From the NCBI GenBank assembly GCA_003230635.1, contig QIFF01000067.1:1-6187 (forward strand): DNA of 6,187 bases, given 5' to 3'. Below are positions 1-5,149 of this stretch, in pieces. The position numbers and the translations under genes were made by a program. The stretch's first letter is position 1. Each line of letters begins with the position of its first letter. The notes under the pieces are model-generated. The model did not search any database, had not been told where the DNA came from, and saw only the letters and a program-made list of their open reading frames with translations. The DNA comes from a bacterium (lineage in GTDB: Bacteria > SZUA-182).

Positions 1-29
1 TGCTCCTTCAGCCTCTCGGACACCTCTCC
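1..29 (-). tRNA. tRNA-Ser, 5' part only (runs off the left edge)
   Basis: Read on the minus strand, this is the beginning of a class II serine tRNA: acceptor 5' strand GGAGAGG, then UG, a D-arm with UCCGAG and GGCUGAAGGA, and the start of the anticodon arm (GCA). This closely matches the first 29 nt of bacterial tRNA-Ser as known from E. coli. The anticodon, variable arm, T-arm and 3' acceptor strand lie outside the window, so the isoacceptor cannot be told. The 5' end is placed at base 29 so that the acceptor strand is 7 nt. A promoter lies upstream at 113-141, consistent with leftward transcription and RNase P removal of a leader of about 75 nt. Confidence 0.85.
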
Positions 30-112
30 CTAATCTTTGTAGGGTTGTTTGTTTAGGGCACCTTTAGGGTTGCTGCCTCGGCGGTAGGGTACTATATAGA
101 TAATGGTAAGCT

Positions 113-141
113 AATGTAGCATAAAAGGGGGACAGCGTCAA
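113..141 (-). promoter_or_regulatory. Sigma-70-type promoter for the tRNA-Ser gene
   Basis: On the minus strand there is a -35 box TTGACG (141-136), a 17-nt spacer and a -10 box TACATT (118-113). A TG one base before the -10 makes it an extended -10. The start point would fall near 106, about 77 nt before the tRNA 5' end. The -10 matches the consensus at only four of six positions, so the call rests on the spacing, the good -35 and the downstream tRNA. Confidence 0.55.
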
Positions 142-154
142 CAGTGTTTCCCCC
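127..154. repeat. Inverted repeat around the tRNA promoter -35 region
   Basis: GGGGGA at 127-132 is complementary to TCCCCC at 149-154, with short extra pairing possible inside. The loop contains the -35 box of the leftward tRNA promoter and one arm occupies its spacer. On the minus strand the arm is followed by TTTT, so it could be read as a weak terminator, but no minus-strand gene precedes it. Its function is unknown; it may be an operator or a remnant of a repeat. Confidence 0.4.
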
Positions 155-194
155 CAAAAAATAGACAGGGGAATGGTCATGGCCTACAAAAAGC

Positions 195-223
195 TTGACC
201 TGGAAGACTTGATCTGGCATAAT
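195..223 (+). promoter_or_regulatory. Sigma-70-type promoter for the HAF/PEP-CTERM gene
   Basis: A -35 box TTGACC (195-200), a 17-nt spacer and a -10 box CATAAT (218-223); each box is one base off consensus. Transcription would start near 230 and give a 5' leader of about 58 nt ahead of the GTG start at 288. A small TGGCA/TGCCA dyad overlaps the -10 box and could be an operator, but no regulator is identifiable. Confidence 0.65.
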
Positions 224-287
224 TGCCACACCTTGGGAAGAGTAACCTTGTTGAGGGTACCTTGAGCCATAAAAAAAGGGAGAAAGT

Positions 288-1433
288 GTGCGGGTAAACA
301 AGCTTTGTAAGCTTGGTTTGTGGTTAGCAATTTTTACCGTGCTGGGGTTGACTGCCTCCCGGCAGGTGTATGCTGTGTCTTACGCCGTTACCGATCTCGG
401 CGCCTTAGGCGGTGACTGGAGCTTTGCTTTCGGCATCAATGATTCCGCTCAGGTGGTTGGTGGGGCGGAAGTGGGGGCAGCACCGGATAACTGGGAACAT
501 GCCTTCCTCTGGGAGGCCGGAACCGGGATGACTGACCTGGGCACCTTAGGCTCAGGCGACGTATATAGTGCGTCCCAGGGTGTCAATGATTCCGGTCAGG
601 TGGTAGGCTGGTCCGATGACACGGGGTCTGTGGAGCATGCCTTTCTTTGGAAAAACGATGGGAACCCTATGACTAGCCTGGGTACCCTCGATGGTGCCGA
701 GAGCAGGGCCTACGGCATTAATAACGCTACTCAGGTGGTAGGCGGTGCCGATATTAATATGGCGGGAGACCGGCATCCCTTCCTATGGGAAGCTGGAACG
801 ATGACTGACCTGGGCACTTTTGGCGGTAGTTGGGGTGAGGCCTACGCTATTAACGATGACAGCCAGGTGGTCGGTGAGGCGGATACCCTTACACCGGATC
901 AGTGGCGTGCCTTCCGTTGGGAAAATGATACGATGACTGATTTGGGTACCTTAGGCGGTTTATCCAGCGGTGCCCGCGGCGTCAACGGCCATGGCGATGT
1001 GGTTGGTTGGGCGGATACAGATGTGCCGGATCCAGAGCTGGATCTCGGGCATGCCTTCCTTTTTGAAGATGGAATTGGTATGACTGACCTGGGCACCTTA
1101 AGCGGCGCATACAGTGAGGCGTTAGGTGTTAATGACTCTACCCAGGTAGTCGGTTGGGCGGAAATTAATATGGCGGGAGACCGGCATGCGTTTCTCTGGG
1201 AAGACGACGTGATGACTGACCTCAACGACTTGCTTCTTCCCGGCTCCGGATGGGATCTGCGTAAGGCGACCGGGATCAATAGTGCCGGGCAGATTGTAGG
1301 ATGGGGAGATAACGGTGAAGACCGTCGTGCTTTCCTCTTAACTCCTGTTCCCGAACCCGCCAGCATGTTGCTTCTGGGTTCTGGCTTGCTTGGGATGCTC
1401 GGTTTCAAGAAGAAGAAATTCTTCCGGCCTTGA
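288..1433 (+). CDS. Secreted seven-HAF-repeat protein with PEP-CTERM anchor
   Basis: The 381-residue product starts at GTG, with a good GGGAG ribosome site five bases upstream. Residues 1-29 form a Sec signal peptide: a basic start, a hydrophobic core LGLWLAIFTVLGL, and likely cleavage after VYA. Residues 34-352 hold seven units of about 44-49 residues beginning near 34, 81, 128, 172, 216, 265 and 309. Each follows the pattern MTDLGTLGG...GINDSGQVVGWA...HAFLWE, the extracellular HAF repeat. The C-terminus is a PEP-CTERM signal: VPEP at 354-357, a hydrophobic helix at about 360-372, and a basic tail KKKKFFRP. In the known system an exosortase cleaves at PEP and delivers the protein to the surface, often alongside exopolysaccharide. 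Seven repeats suggest a seven-bladed beta-propeller (inference). No enzyme motif is visible and the ligand is unknown. No exosortase gene lies in this window. Confidence 0.9.
   Translation: MRVNKLCKLGLWLAIFTVLGLTASRQVYAVSYAVTDLGALGGDWSFAFGINDSAQVVGGAEVGAAPDNWEHAFLWEAGTGMTDLGTLGSGDVYSASQGVNDSGQVVGWSDDTGSVEHAFLWKNDGNPMTSLGTLDGAESRAYGINNATQVVGGADINMAGDRHPFLWEAGTMTDLGTFGGSWGEAYAINDDSQVVGEADTLTPDQWRAFRWENDTMTDLGTLGGLSSGARGVNGHGDVVGWADTDVPDPELDLGHAFLFEDGIGMTDLGTLSGAYSEALGVNDSTQVVGWAEINMAGDRHAFLWEDDVMTDLNDLLLPGSGWDLRKATGINSAGQIVGWGDNGEDRRAFLLTPVPEPASMLLLGSGLLGMLGFKKKKFFRP
753..1187 (+). repeat. Two identical 24-bp copies inside the HAF gene
   Basis: Bases 753-776 and 1164-1187 are identical over 24 bp and encode the same INMAGDRH stretch in HAF units 3 and 6. 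Other units differ there at both protein and DNA level. The identity points to recent duplication or gene conversion between units 3 and 6. The coordinates span both copies; the DNA between them is ordinary repeat-coding sequence. Confidence 0.85.
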
Positions 1434-1492
1434 GGGGTAGTCGTTCCTGACCACATATTTGAGCTTTGTCATTTCCGCTATATCCCTTCCGT

Positions 1493-1520
1493 TTTTCTGC
1501 CTCAGCAGGGAGTTTTTTTT
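1493..1520 (+). terminator. Weak rho-independent terminator after the HAF gene
   Basis: A short stem (TTTTCTGC at 1493-1500 with GCAGGGAG at 1505-1512, three of its pairs being wobbles, loop CTCA) is followed directly by eight Ts at 1513-1520. The stem is weak but the T-run is perfect and it sits between two transcription units. The rest of the gap (1434-1492) shows nothing else. Confidence 0.5.
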
Positions 1521-1534
1521 ACTCTATTCCACTC

Positions 1535-1563
1535 TTGACAGGGCAATAACTATCAATTATAGT
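1535..1563 (+). promoter_or_regulatory. Strong sigma-70-type promoter for panD
   Basis: A consensus -35 box TTGACA (1535-1540), an ideal 17-nt spacer and a -10 box TATAGT (1558-1563). Transcription would start at about 1570. That makes an upstream TTG (1568) impossible as a useful start and fixes the panD start at the ATG at 1598, with a 5' leader of under 30 nt. Confidence 0.85.
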
Positions 1564-1597
1564 CTGTTTGGCATTGGCTTATAAGCAAGGACAAAAA

Positions 1598-1969
1598 ATG
1601 CAACTGACGGTCTTAAAATCCAAAATTCACCGGGCGAAGGTGACGGAAGCTAACCTGGAGTACGATGGCAGTTTGACCATTGACGAAACCCTCCTCAGAT
1701 CGGCCAATATCCGGCCCTATGAGCAGATAGCGGTATATAATCTAGCCAACGGCAAGCGCTTTGAAACCTATGCTATCCCAGGGCCTGCCAATTCGGGCAC
1801 AATTTGTGTCAATGGGGCTGCGGCCCATCTGGCCGAAGTAGGGGATTTGGTAATCATTGCCGCTTATGGGAGGATAGATGCCGGGGAGGCTCTGAGTTTT
1901 AAGCCGCGCATTGTCAAGGTGGACGAACACAACCGGATTAAAAACAGCCCCAATGGTAATGGGCGATAG
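1598..1969 (+). CDS. panD: Aspartate 1-decarboxylase proenzyme
   Basis: PanD decarboxylates L-aspartate to beta-alanine for pantothenate and coenzyme A synthesis in the cytoplasm. It is a pyruvoyl enzyme made as a proenzyme that cuts itself at Gly24-Ser25. With the ATG at 1598 (AAGGA six bases upstream) the product is 123 residues, close to the usual 126, and numbering matches E. coli PanD: Lys9, His11, Tyr22, the cleavage pair Gly24-Ser25, Arg54 in NGKRF, Thr57, Tyr58, Asn72 and the GAAAH stretch at 73-77. All key residues are present, so it should be active. A strong promoter precedes it and the PHP gene follows after 4 bp, so the two probably form one operon. No other pantothenate gene is in the window. 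Confidence 0.96.
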   Translation: MQLTVLKSKIHRAKVTEANLEYDGSLTIDETLLRSANIRPYEQIAVYNLANGKRFETYAIPGPANSGTICVNGAAAHLAEVGDLVIIAAYGRIDAGEALSFKPRIVKVDEHNRIKNSPNGNGR

Positions 1970-1973
1970 CCGC

Positions 1974-2633
1974 ATGGCTAGATTAGATTTACACCTGCAT
2001 ACCCCCGCCTCACGTTGTTTTTCCGACCAAATAGACGAAAACACCTGCCGGCGCCTGGTAGAGCGGGCGCTTGAAGTCGGCCTGGACATGGTGGCGGTTA
2101 CCGACCACCATTCGGTGGAGTATGTCGATAGGATGCGCCGGGCGGCCCGGGATACCCCACTGGTGGTTCTGCCCGGAGTGGAGTTGTCCACCCGCCTGGG
2201 AGAAATAGACGAGGTTTTCTTTCTCGCCATTTTTCCGGAGAACACGCCTCAGCAAGATTTAAGGAATTTGTTGGCAGTGCTCGGTGTTGACAGCTCCCAC
2301 TGGGGTGACTGTCAATACCGGCTGCCAAAGCCCCTGGAGCTGATTATCCGGCAGGTAAATGAATTGGGCGGCTTGTTAATCAGCGACCACCTGGACAAGA
2401 CCCCTCAGCGCCGCCGCGCCTTTGCCCCCCTCATCCGCAATTACAGCATCAGGCTGTTTGACTTGAAAGACGCCGCCTTTGCCCGCCAGATTGAAGAGAT
2501 GCTCCCCCCCGGAGAGCAAGCCTTTTGCTTTACCTTCTCCGACGCCCACGGGGTGGGAAAAATGGGGCAGGTCTATTCCGAAGTGCCGCTGGCAGAGTGT
2601 TCCTGGCGGGGATTTAGAGAATGGGTGGGGTAG
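1974..2633 (+). CDS. PHP-domain metal-dependent phosphoesterase
   Basis: The 219-residue protein has the hallmarks of the polymerase and histidinol phosphatase (PHP) superfamily: DLHLHT at 5-10, TDHHS at 43-47, PGVE at 67-70, a His in SDHLDKT at 139, and FSDAHG at 188-193. These residues normally bind a two- or three-metal site that hydrolyses phosphoesters. The His that many PHP proteins carry just after the GVE motif is not obvious here (GEIDEV at 76-81), so the site may be atypical. The substrate is unknown. The ATG at 1974 puts DLHLHT at the usual place, but its ribosome site is weak (GGGCGA). Alternative ATGs at 1953 and 1959 overlap the end of panD and would allow translational coupling. 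The stop codon TAG lies inside the left arm of the REP-like repeat at 2630, so the native C-terminus may have been altered. Confidence 0.85.
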   Translation: MARLDLHLHTPASRCFSDQIDENTCRRLVERALEVGLDMVAVTDHHSVEYVDRMRRAARDTPLVVLPGVELSTRLGEIDEVFFLAIFPENTPQQDLRNLLAVLGVDSSHWGDCQYRLPKPLELIIRQVNELGGLLISDHLDKTPQRRRAFAPLIRNYSIRLFDLKDAAFARQIEEMLPPGEQAFCFTFSDAHGVGKMGQVYSEVPLAECSWRGFREWVG

Positions 2634-2681
2634 GGTGGGCTGTGCCCACCTTTTGGGATTGGTGGGCGCAGCCCACCCTAC
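2630..2681. repeat. REP-like double palindrome between converging genes
   Basis: A 21-bp arm (2630-2650) is complementary to 2661-2681 with a single G-T mismatch, around a 10-bp loop. Each arm is itself a hairpin: GGTGGGC-TGT-GCCCACC on the left and GGTGGGC-GCA-GCCCACC on the right. The element can thus fold as one long stem or two short ones. The GTAGGGTGGGC...GCCCACCCTAC pattern resembles a widespread REP-like family thought to be mobilised by REP-associated tyrosine transposases; no transposase is present here. It sits between the converging PHP gene and the small minus-strand genes and probably stops or pauses transcription from both sides, although it lacks a T-run. Confidence 0.85.
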
Positions 2682-2686
2682 TCTTG

Positions 2687-2836
2687 CTACCACCTCCAGC
2701 CAAAAACCTTCCAGAGCATAGCTGCCATCAGCCCAAGCACAAATACGAGAATGTGAAGGGCTATAGCAATTCGGTTAAGGGCTTGGTTATTGCTTTGAAG
2801 AATGGCAATTATTCTGGCCGAATTCCTATCATCCAT
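2687..2836 (-). CDS. Putative 49-residue single-pass membrane protein
   Basis: This small reading frame starts with ATG at 2836, three bases after the stop of the 32-residue gene, which suggests translation by coupling; its own ribosome site is poor. The product has a polar N-terminal part (about 1-22, beginning MDDRNSARII, with LQSNNQALNR), a hydrophobic helix at about 23-41 (IAIALHILVFVLGLMAAML) and a basic, Trp-rich end (WKVFGWRW). This reads as a single-pass inner-membrane protein with a possible N-terminal amphipathic helix. I do not recognise a family. Its stop lies six bases from the REP-like element. Evidence for it being a gene: clean topology, tandem position and a shared leader. 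Evidence against: short length and weak ribosome site. Confidence 0.55.
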   Translation of the reverse strand: MDDRNSARIIAILQSNNQALNRIAIALHILVFVLGLMAAMLWKVFGWRW

Positions 2837-2839
2837 AGT

Positions 2840-2938
2840 TCACATCCATTTCTCGGCAAGCAAGACCATTCCCATCGTCAAGCCTATACAAAAAAGGATA
2901 AGCAGTATTTGCAGGAATATTGACATCCTGGGGGACAT
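2840..2938 (-). CDS. Putative 32-residue hydrophobic membrane peptide
   Basis: ATG at 2938 follows a near-perfect AAAGGAG ribosome site (2953-2947) with an 8-nt gap, much better than most sites in this window. The product begins MSPRMSIF, continues as one transmembrane helix at about 6-28 (core LQILLILFCIGLTMGMVLLA) and ends EKWM. I do not recognise it. Tiny proteins of this type are known as accessory subunits of respiratory or transport complexes (CydX- or KdpF-like) and as type I toxins; nothing here decides between them. A structured leader with a terminator sits directly upstream, and the 49-residue gene follows after 3 nt. A longer in-frame reading from GTG at 3061 is less likely, because it would run through the terminator and has no good ribosome site. 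Confidence 0.65.
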   Translation of the reverse strand: MSPRMSIFLQILLILFCIGLTMGMVLLAEKWM

Positions 2939-2968
2939 GATGTTGTCTCCTTTCTTCCCCTGGCCCCC

Positions 2969-3039
2969 AAATAAAAAAGGGGCTAAACAGTTCTTACCGG
3001 CAACCGCGAAGTAAATCCGGTAAAAGACCGCCGCCCCTT
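2969..3039 (-). terminator. Rho-independent terminator in the small-gene leader
   Basis: On the minus strand AAGGGGC (3039-3033) pairs with GCCCCTT (2983-2977). An inner stem TTTTACCGG (3025-3017) pairs with CCGGTAAGA (3000-2992) with one wobble. The hairpin ends in a T-run TTTTTTATTT (2978-2969). It lies about 15 nt before the ribosome site of the 32-residue gene, the usual position for an attenuator. If the transcript ended here, the upstream part could instead be a free small RNA. Confidence 0.65.
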
Positions 3040-3110
3040 GTGCTATGCCGAAACATAGCACTGACAGCAGCCTCTTTCCTCCTTCGCGGTTAGGCGGGCT
3101 TCCCCCGCCT
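2969..3110 (-). promoter_or_regulatory. Structured leader, candidate riboswitch or attenuator
   Basis: On the minus strand the leader shows, in order: a hairpin AGGCGGG/CCCGCCT (3110-3104 with 3098-3092); a perfect 10-bp helix AACCGCGAAG (3091-3082) with CTTCGCGGTT (3011-3002); inside it a perfect 8-bp hairpin GTGCTATG/CATAGCAC (3061-3054 with 3047-3040); and a GCTGCT/GGCGGC helix with wobbles (3071-3066 with 3035-3030). The 10-bp helix uses the loop of the terminator, and the GCTGCT helix uses the 5' arm of the terminator, so this fold and the terminator exclude each other. That is the usual logic of an attenuating riboswitch. I could not match it to the consensus of the TPP, cobalamin, SAM, fluoride, c-di-GMP, Moco, glycine or guanidine classes as I remember them. 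The ligand is unknown. Confidence 0.5.
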
Positions 3111-3131
3111 TTAAGAAAAAGACTGAACCAT

Positions 3132-3179
3132 ATTCAATTATAGGTCATGGCAGTGATTCAATTATAGGTCATGGCAGTG
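3132..3179. repeat. Perfect 24-bp tandem duplication
   Basis: Bases 3132-3155 are repeated exactly at 3156-3179. Each unit ends with TAGGTCATGGCAGTG, the left half of the adjoining REP-like hairpin, and begins with ATTCAATTA. The duplication seems to have copied one hairpin arm plus flank. There are no spacers, so it is not a CRISPR. Confidence 0.95.
3137..3166 (-). promoter_or_regulatory. Duplicated TATAAT boxes, possible promoter of the small genes
   Basis: Each 24-bp unit carries a perfect TATAAT on the minus strand (3166-3161 and 3142-3137). The leftmost box would start transcription near 3130, just ahead of the structured leader. No good -35 box lies 16-18 nt upstream of either, so the promoter is doubtful; read-through from dxs is the alternative. 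Confidence 0.3.
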
Positions 3180-3229
3180 GCCATGACCTACCCACATGCG
3201 GGGTAGGTCGGGGCCACTGCCCCGACTAC
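3165..3229. repeat. Pair of facing REP-like hairpins downstream of dxs
   Basis: Hairpin A is a perfect 11-bp stem (3165-3175 with 3180-3190) with loop AGTG. Hairpin C is an 8-bp stem GTCGGGGC/GCCCCGAC (3207-3214 with 3219-3226), extended by GTA/TAC past a bulged G, with loop CACT. Read on opposite strands the two share the same outer bases and loop but differ inside the stem with matched changes (CATGGC versus CGGGGC). A third, overlapping stem GACCTACCC/GGGTAGGTC (3185-3193 with 3201-3209) competes with both. They may protect or end the ispA-dxs transcript, although no T-run follows on the minus strand. Bases 3230-3257 show nothing else. Confidence 0.8.
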
Positions 3230-3257
3230 TTTAGCTTAGCGTTTTTCCCCTTTCCTG

Positions 3258-5141
3258 TCAAGAACCCAGCAATTTGCGGGCGGTTGCGGCGATTCCCTCG
3301 GCGTCCAGTTTGTATTTACGGCGTATTTGGGCTGAAGTCCCGTGTTCTACGAATTCGTCCGGGATGCCCAGGCGGGCTGTTTTGACAGAGAATAATTCTT
3401 CTTCTTGCAAGACCTCCAGAACTGCACTGCCGAATCCCCCCTGTAACATCCCCTCTTCAACCGTAACTAGATAACCAATTTGTTTTGCCAGGCGGCTGAT
3501 TAACTCTCTGTCCAGGGGCTTGACGAATCTGGCGTTGACTACAGCGGCCTTGATGCCGGAGACGGCCAACTGCCGGGCTGCCTCTTGGGCCGGGGCCACT
3601 GTGTTGCCGATTGCCAGGAGGAGAATGTCGTCTCCCTCTTGCAGTATTTCGGCCTTGCCCAGGGGCAGTGCCCTGAATTCCTTGTCCAGGGGGACACCCA
3701 GGCCGGGGTCGCGGGGGTAGCGCAGTGAGCTTGGCCGGGGCAGTTGCAGGGAGGTATAGAGCATGTGGCGCAGTTCGTTTTCGTCCTTGGGGGCCATTAC
3801 CACCATATTGGGCAGGCTGCGCAGGTAGGCGTAGTCAAAGAGGCCGTTGTGGGTGGGGCCGTCGGCCCCCACAATTCCCCCCCTGTCCAGGGCAAAGGTT
3901 ACGGGCAGGTTTTGCAGGCAGACGTCATGCAGAATTTGGTCATAGGTGCGCTGGAGAAAGGTAGAGTAAATCGCCACTACCGGACGCAGGTTTTCCGCAG
4001 CCAGGCCGGCGGCAAAGGTTACCGCGTGCTGCTCGGCAATGCCTACGTCATAAAAACGGCCGGGGAAGGCTTGGGCAAACTGGTCCAAGCCCGTTCCTTC
4101 GGGCATGGCGGCGGTAATGGCAATAACCCTGGGGTCCTGTTCCCCCAATTCGGTAATGGCCTGGGCAAAGAATTTGGTGTAAGATTGAACCCCGGTTTTT
4201 TTCTTGAAGGCACCGGTTTTGATGTCAAAGGGGGCGGCGCTGTGATAGGAATGGGGGTGTTCTTCGGCGGCGGGAAAGCCCTTGCCCTTCTTGGTTACCA
4301 GATGGATTAGAATTGGCCCCTCGAGCTTTTTAATCGCAACAAATGTCTGAATTAACTCCTCCAGGTTGTGCCCGGGAATCGGCCCAAAATACTCAAAGCC
4401 CATCTCGTCAAACAGGGTGGTGGGCACCATCAGGCTTTTCATAGCATCTTTCAGCCGCACCACCCCGGTCAGCATTTGCTTGCCTACCAGCGGAATGGCG
4501 GTGAAGGCGTGGTCAATTTCTTTTTTCAGTTTGTGATAGGCCCGGCCGGTGATAATGTGATTAAGGTAAGAGGGGAAGGCCCCTACATTAGGGGAGATAG
4601 ACATTTCATTGTCGTTCAGAATCACAATAAGGTTGTGTTTCATACTGCCGGCGTTGTTAATGGCTTCAAAGGCCATCCCCCCTGTCATTGAGCCGTCACC
4701 GATCACCGCAATAGCGTGGTGGTTTTCCCCCTTGTGGTTCATGCCTTCCGCCATACCCAGGGCGGCGGAAATGGAGGTGCTGGCGTGGCCGGTGTTGAAG
4801 GCGTCGTAAGGGCTTTCCTCCCGCCTGGGGAAGCCGCTCAGACCCTCTGCTTGACGCAGGGTGTGGAATCTATCCCTGCGGCCGGTCAGGAGTTTATGGG
4901 CGTAGCCCTGGTGCCCTACGTCCCAGACAATCTTGTCCTGGGGGGTGTTAAACACATAATGCAGGGCAATGGTCAGCTCCACCGCCCCCAGGCTGGAAGC
5001 CAGGTGCCCCCCGGTCCGGGAGACAGTCTTAATAATCTGCTCCCGCAATTCCCTGGCCAGGAGGGGTAGTTTGTACACCGGCAGTTTGCGCAAATCAGCC
5101 GGGTCATTGATTTGACTCAAAAGTGATTTTTGGGGGGTCAT
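3258..5141 (-). CDS. dxs: 1-deoxy-D-xylulose-5-phosphate synthase
   Basis: DXS joins pyruvate and glyceraldehyde 3-phosphate, with loss of CO2, to form DXP, the entry step of the MEP isoprenoid pathway and a precursor of thiamine and pyridoxal. The 627-residue protein has the full family architecture: N-terminal TPP-binding domain (about 1-315), central transketolase-like pyrimidine domain (about 316-480) and C-terminal domain (about 490-615). Visible key residues are His46 (SRTGGHLASSLG), the TPP/Mg motif GDG at 148-150 with NDN at 176-178, Glu370 in GIAEQHA, Tyr392 in YSTFLQR, Arg420 in DRGG, Asp427 and His431 in ADGPTHNG. Numbering from 370 on coincides with E. coli DXS. The ATG lies 8 nt after the ispA stop, with a GGAG inside the end of ispA and a rather long 12-nt gap, so translation is probably coupled to ispA. 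Confidence 0.98.
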   Translation of the reverse strand: MTPQKSLLSQINDPADLRKLPVYKLPLLARELREQIIKTVSRTGGHLASSLGAVELTIALHYVFNTPQDKIVWDVGHQGYAHKLLTGRRDRFHTLRQAEGLSGFPRREESPYDAFNTGHASTSISAALGMAEGMNHKGENHHAIAVIGDGSMTGGMAFEAINNAGSMKHNLIVILNDNEMSISPNVGAFPSYLNHIITGRAYHKLKKEIDHAFTAIPLVGKQMLTGVVRLKDAMKSLMVPTTLFDEMGFEYFGPIPGHNLEELIQTFVAIKKLEGPILIHLVTKKGKGFPAAEEHPHSYHSAAPFDIKTGAFKKKTGVQSYTKFFAQAITELGEQDPRVIAITAAMPEGTGLDQFAQAFPGRFYDVGIAEQHAVTFAAGLAAENLRPVVAIYSTFLQRTYDQILHDVCLQNLPVTFALDRGGIVGADGPTHNGLFDYAYLRSLPNMVVMAPKDENELRHMLYTSLQLPRPSSLRYPRDPGLGVPLDKEFRALPLGKAEILQEGDDILLLAIGNTVAPAQEAARQLAVSGIKAAVVNARFVKPLDRELISRLAKQIGYLVTVEEGMLQGGFGSAVLEVLQEEELFSVKTARLGIPDEFVEHGTSAQIRRKYKLDAEGIAATARKLLGS

Positions 5142-5149
5142 GTTAGTTG

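Noticed and set aside
214..227. Sigma-54 (-24/-12) promoter for the PEP-CTERM gene, as in PrsK/PrsR-controlled genes
   Set aside because: TGGCA and TGC are present but the GG-to-GC distance is 7 instead of 10; the sigma-70-type promoter at 195-223 fits better.
252..266. AGGGTACCTTGA near the HAF start (and AGGGCACCTT at 55-64) as copies of the repeat upstream of ispA
   Set aside because: Only about 10-12 bp match and the interior of the element is missing on either side, so chance or a remnant cannot be told apart.
92..301. 69-residue minus-strand frame at the left
   Set aside because: It overlaps the promoters of both the tRNA and the HAF gene and has no family-like features.
899..1456. 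185-residue minus-strand frame antisense to the HAF gene
   Set aside because: Low-complexity Ser/Pro/Arg composition created by the repeats of the real gene on the other strand.
2621..2923. 100-residue plus-strand frame beginning GVGWAVPTFWDWWAQPT
   Set aside because: Its start is a translation of the REP-like palindrome, a common source of spurious annotations, and the rest is antisense to the two small minus-strand genes.
2840..3061. Longer 73-residue form of the 32-residue membrane peptide, from GTG at 3061
   Set aside because: It would be translated through the leader hairpins and terminator without a good ribosome site; the ATG at 2938 has a near-perfect one.
3132..3229. CRISPR array
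   Set aside because: Only two directly abutting copies with no spacers; the rest are hairpins.
3165..3229. B12-box-like GCCACTG in hairpin C suggesting a cobalamin riboswitch
   Set aside because: The motif is just the loop and stem edge of the REP-like hairpin; no other cobalamin-riboswitch elements are nearby.
3744..4310. 188-residue plus-strand frame rich in Gly
   Set aside because: Antisense to dxs, which is unambiguous.
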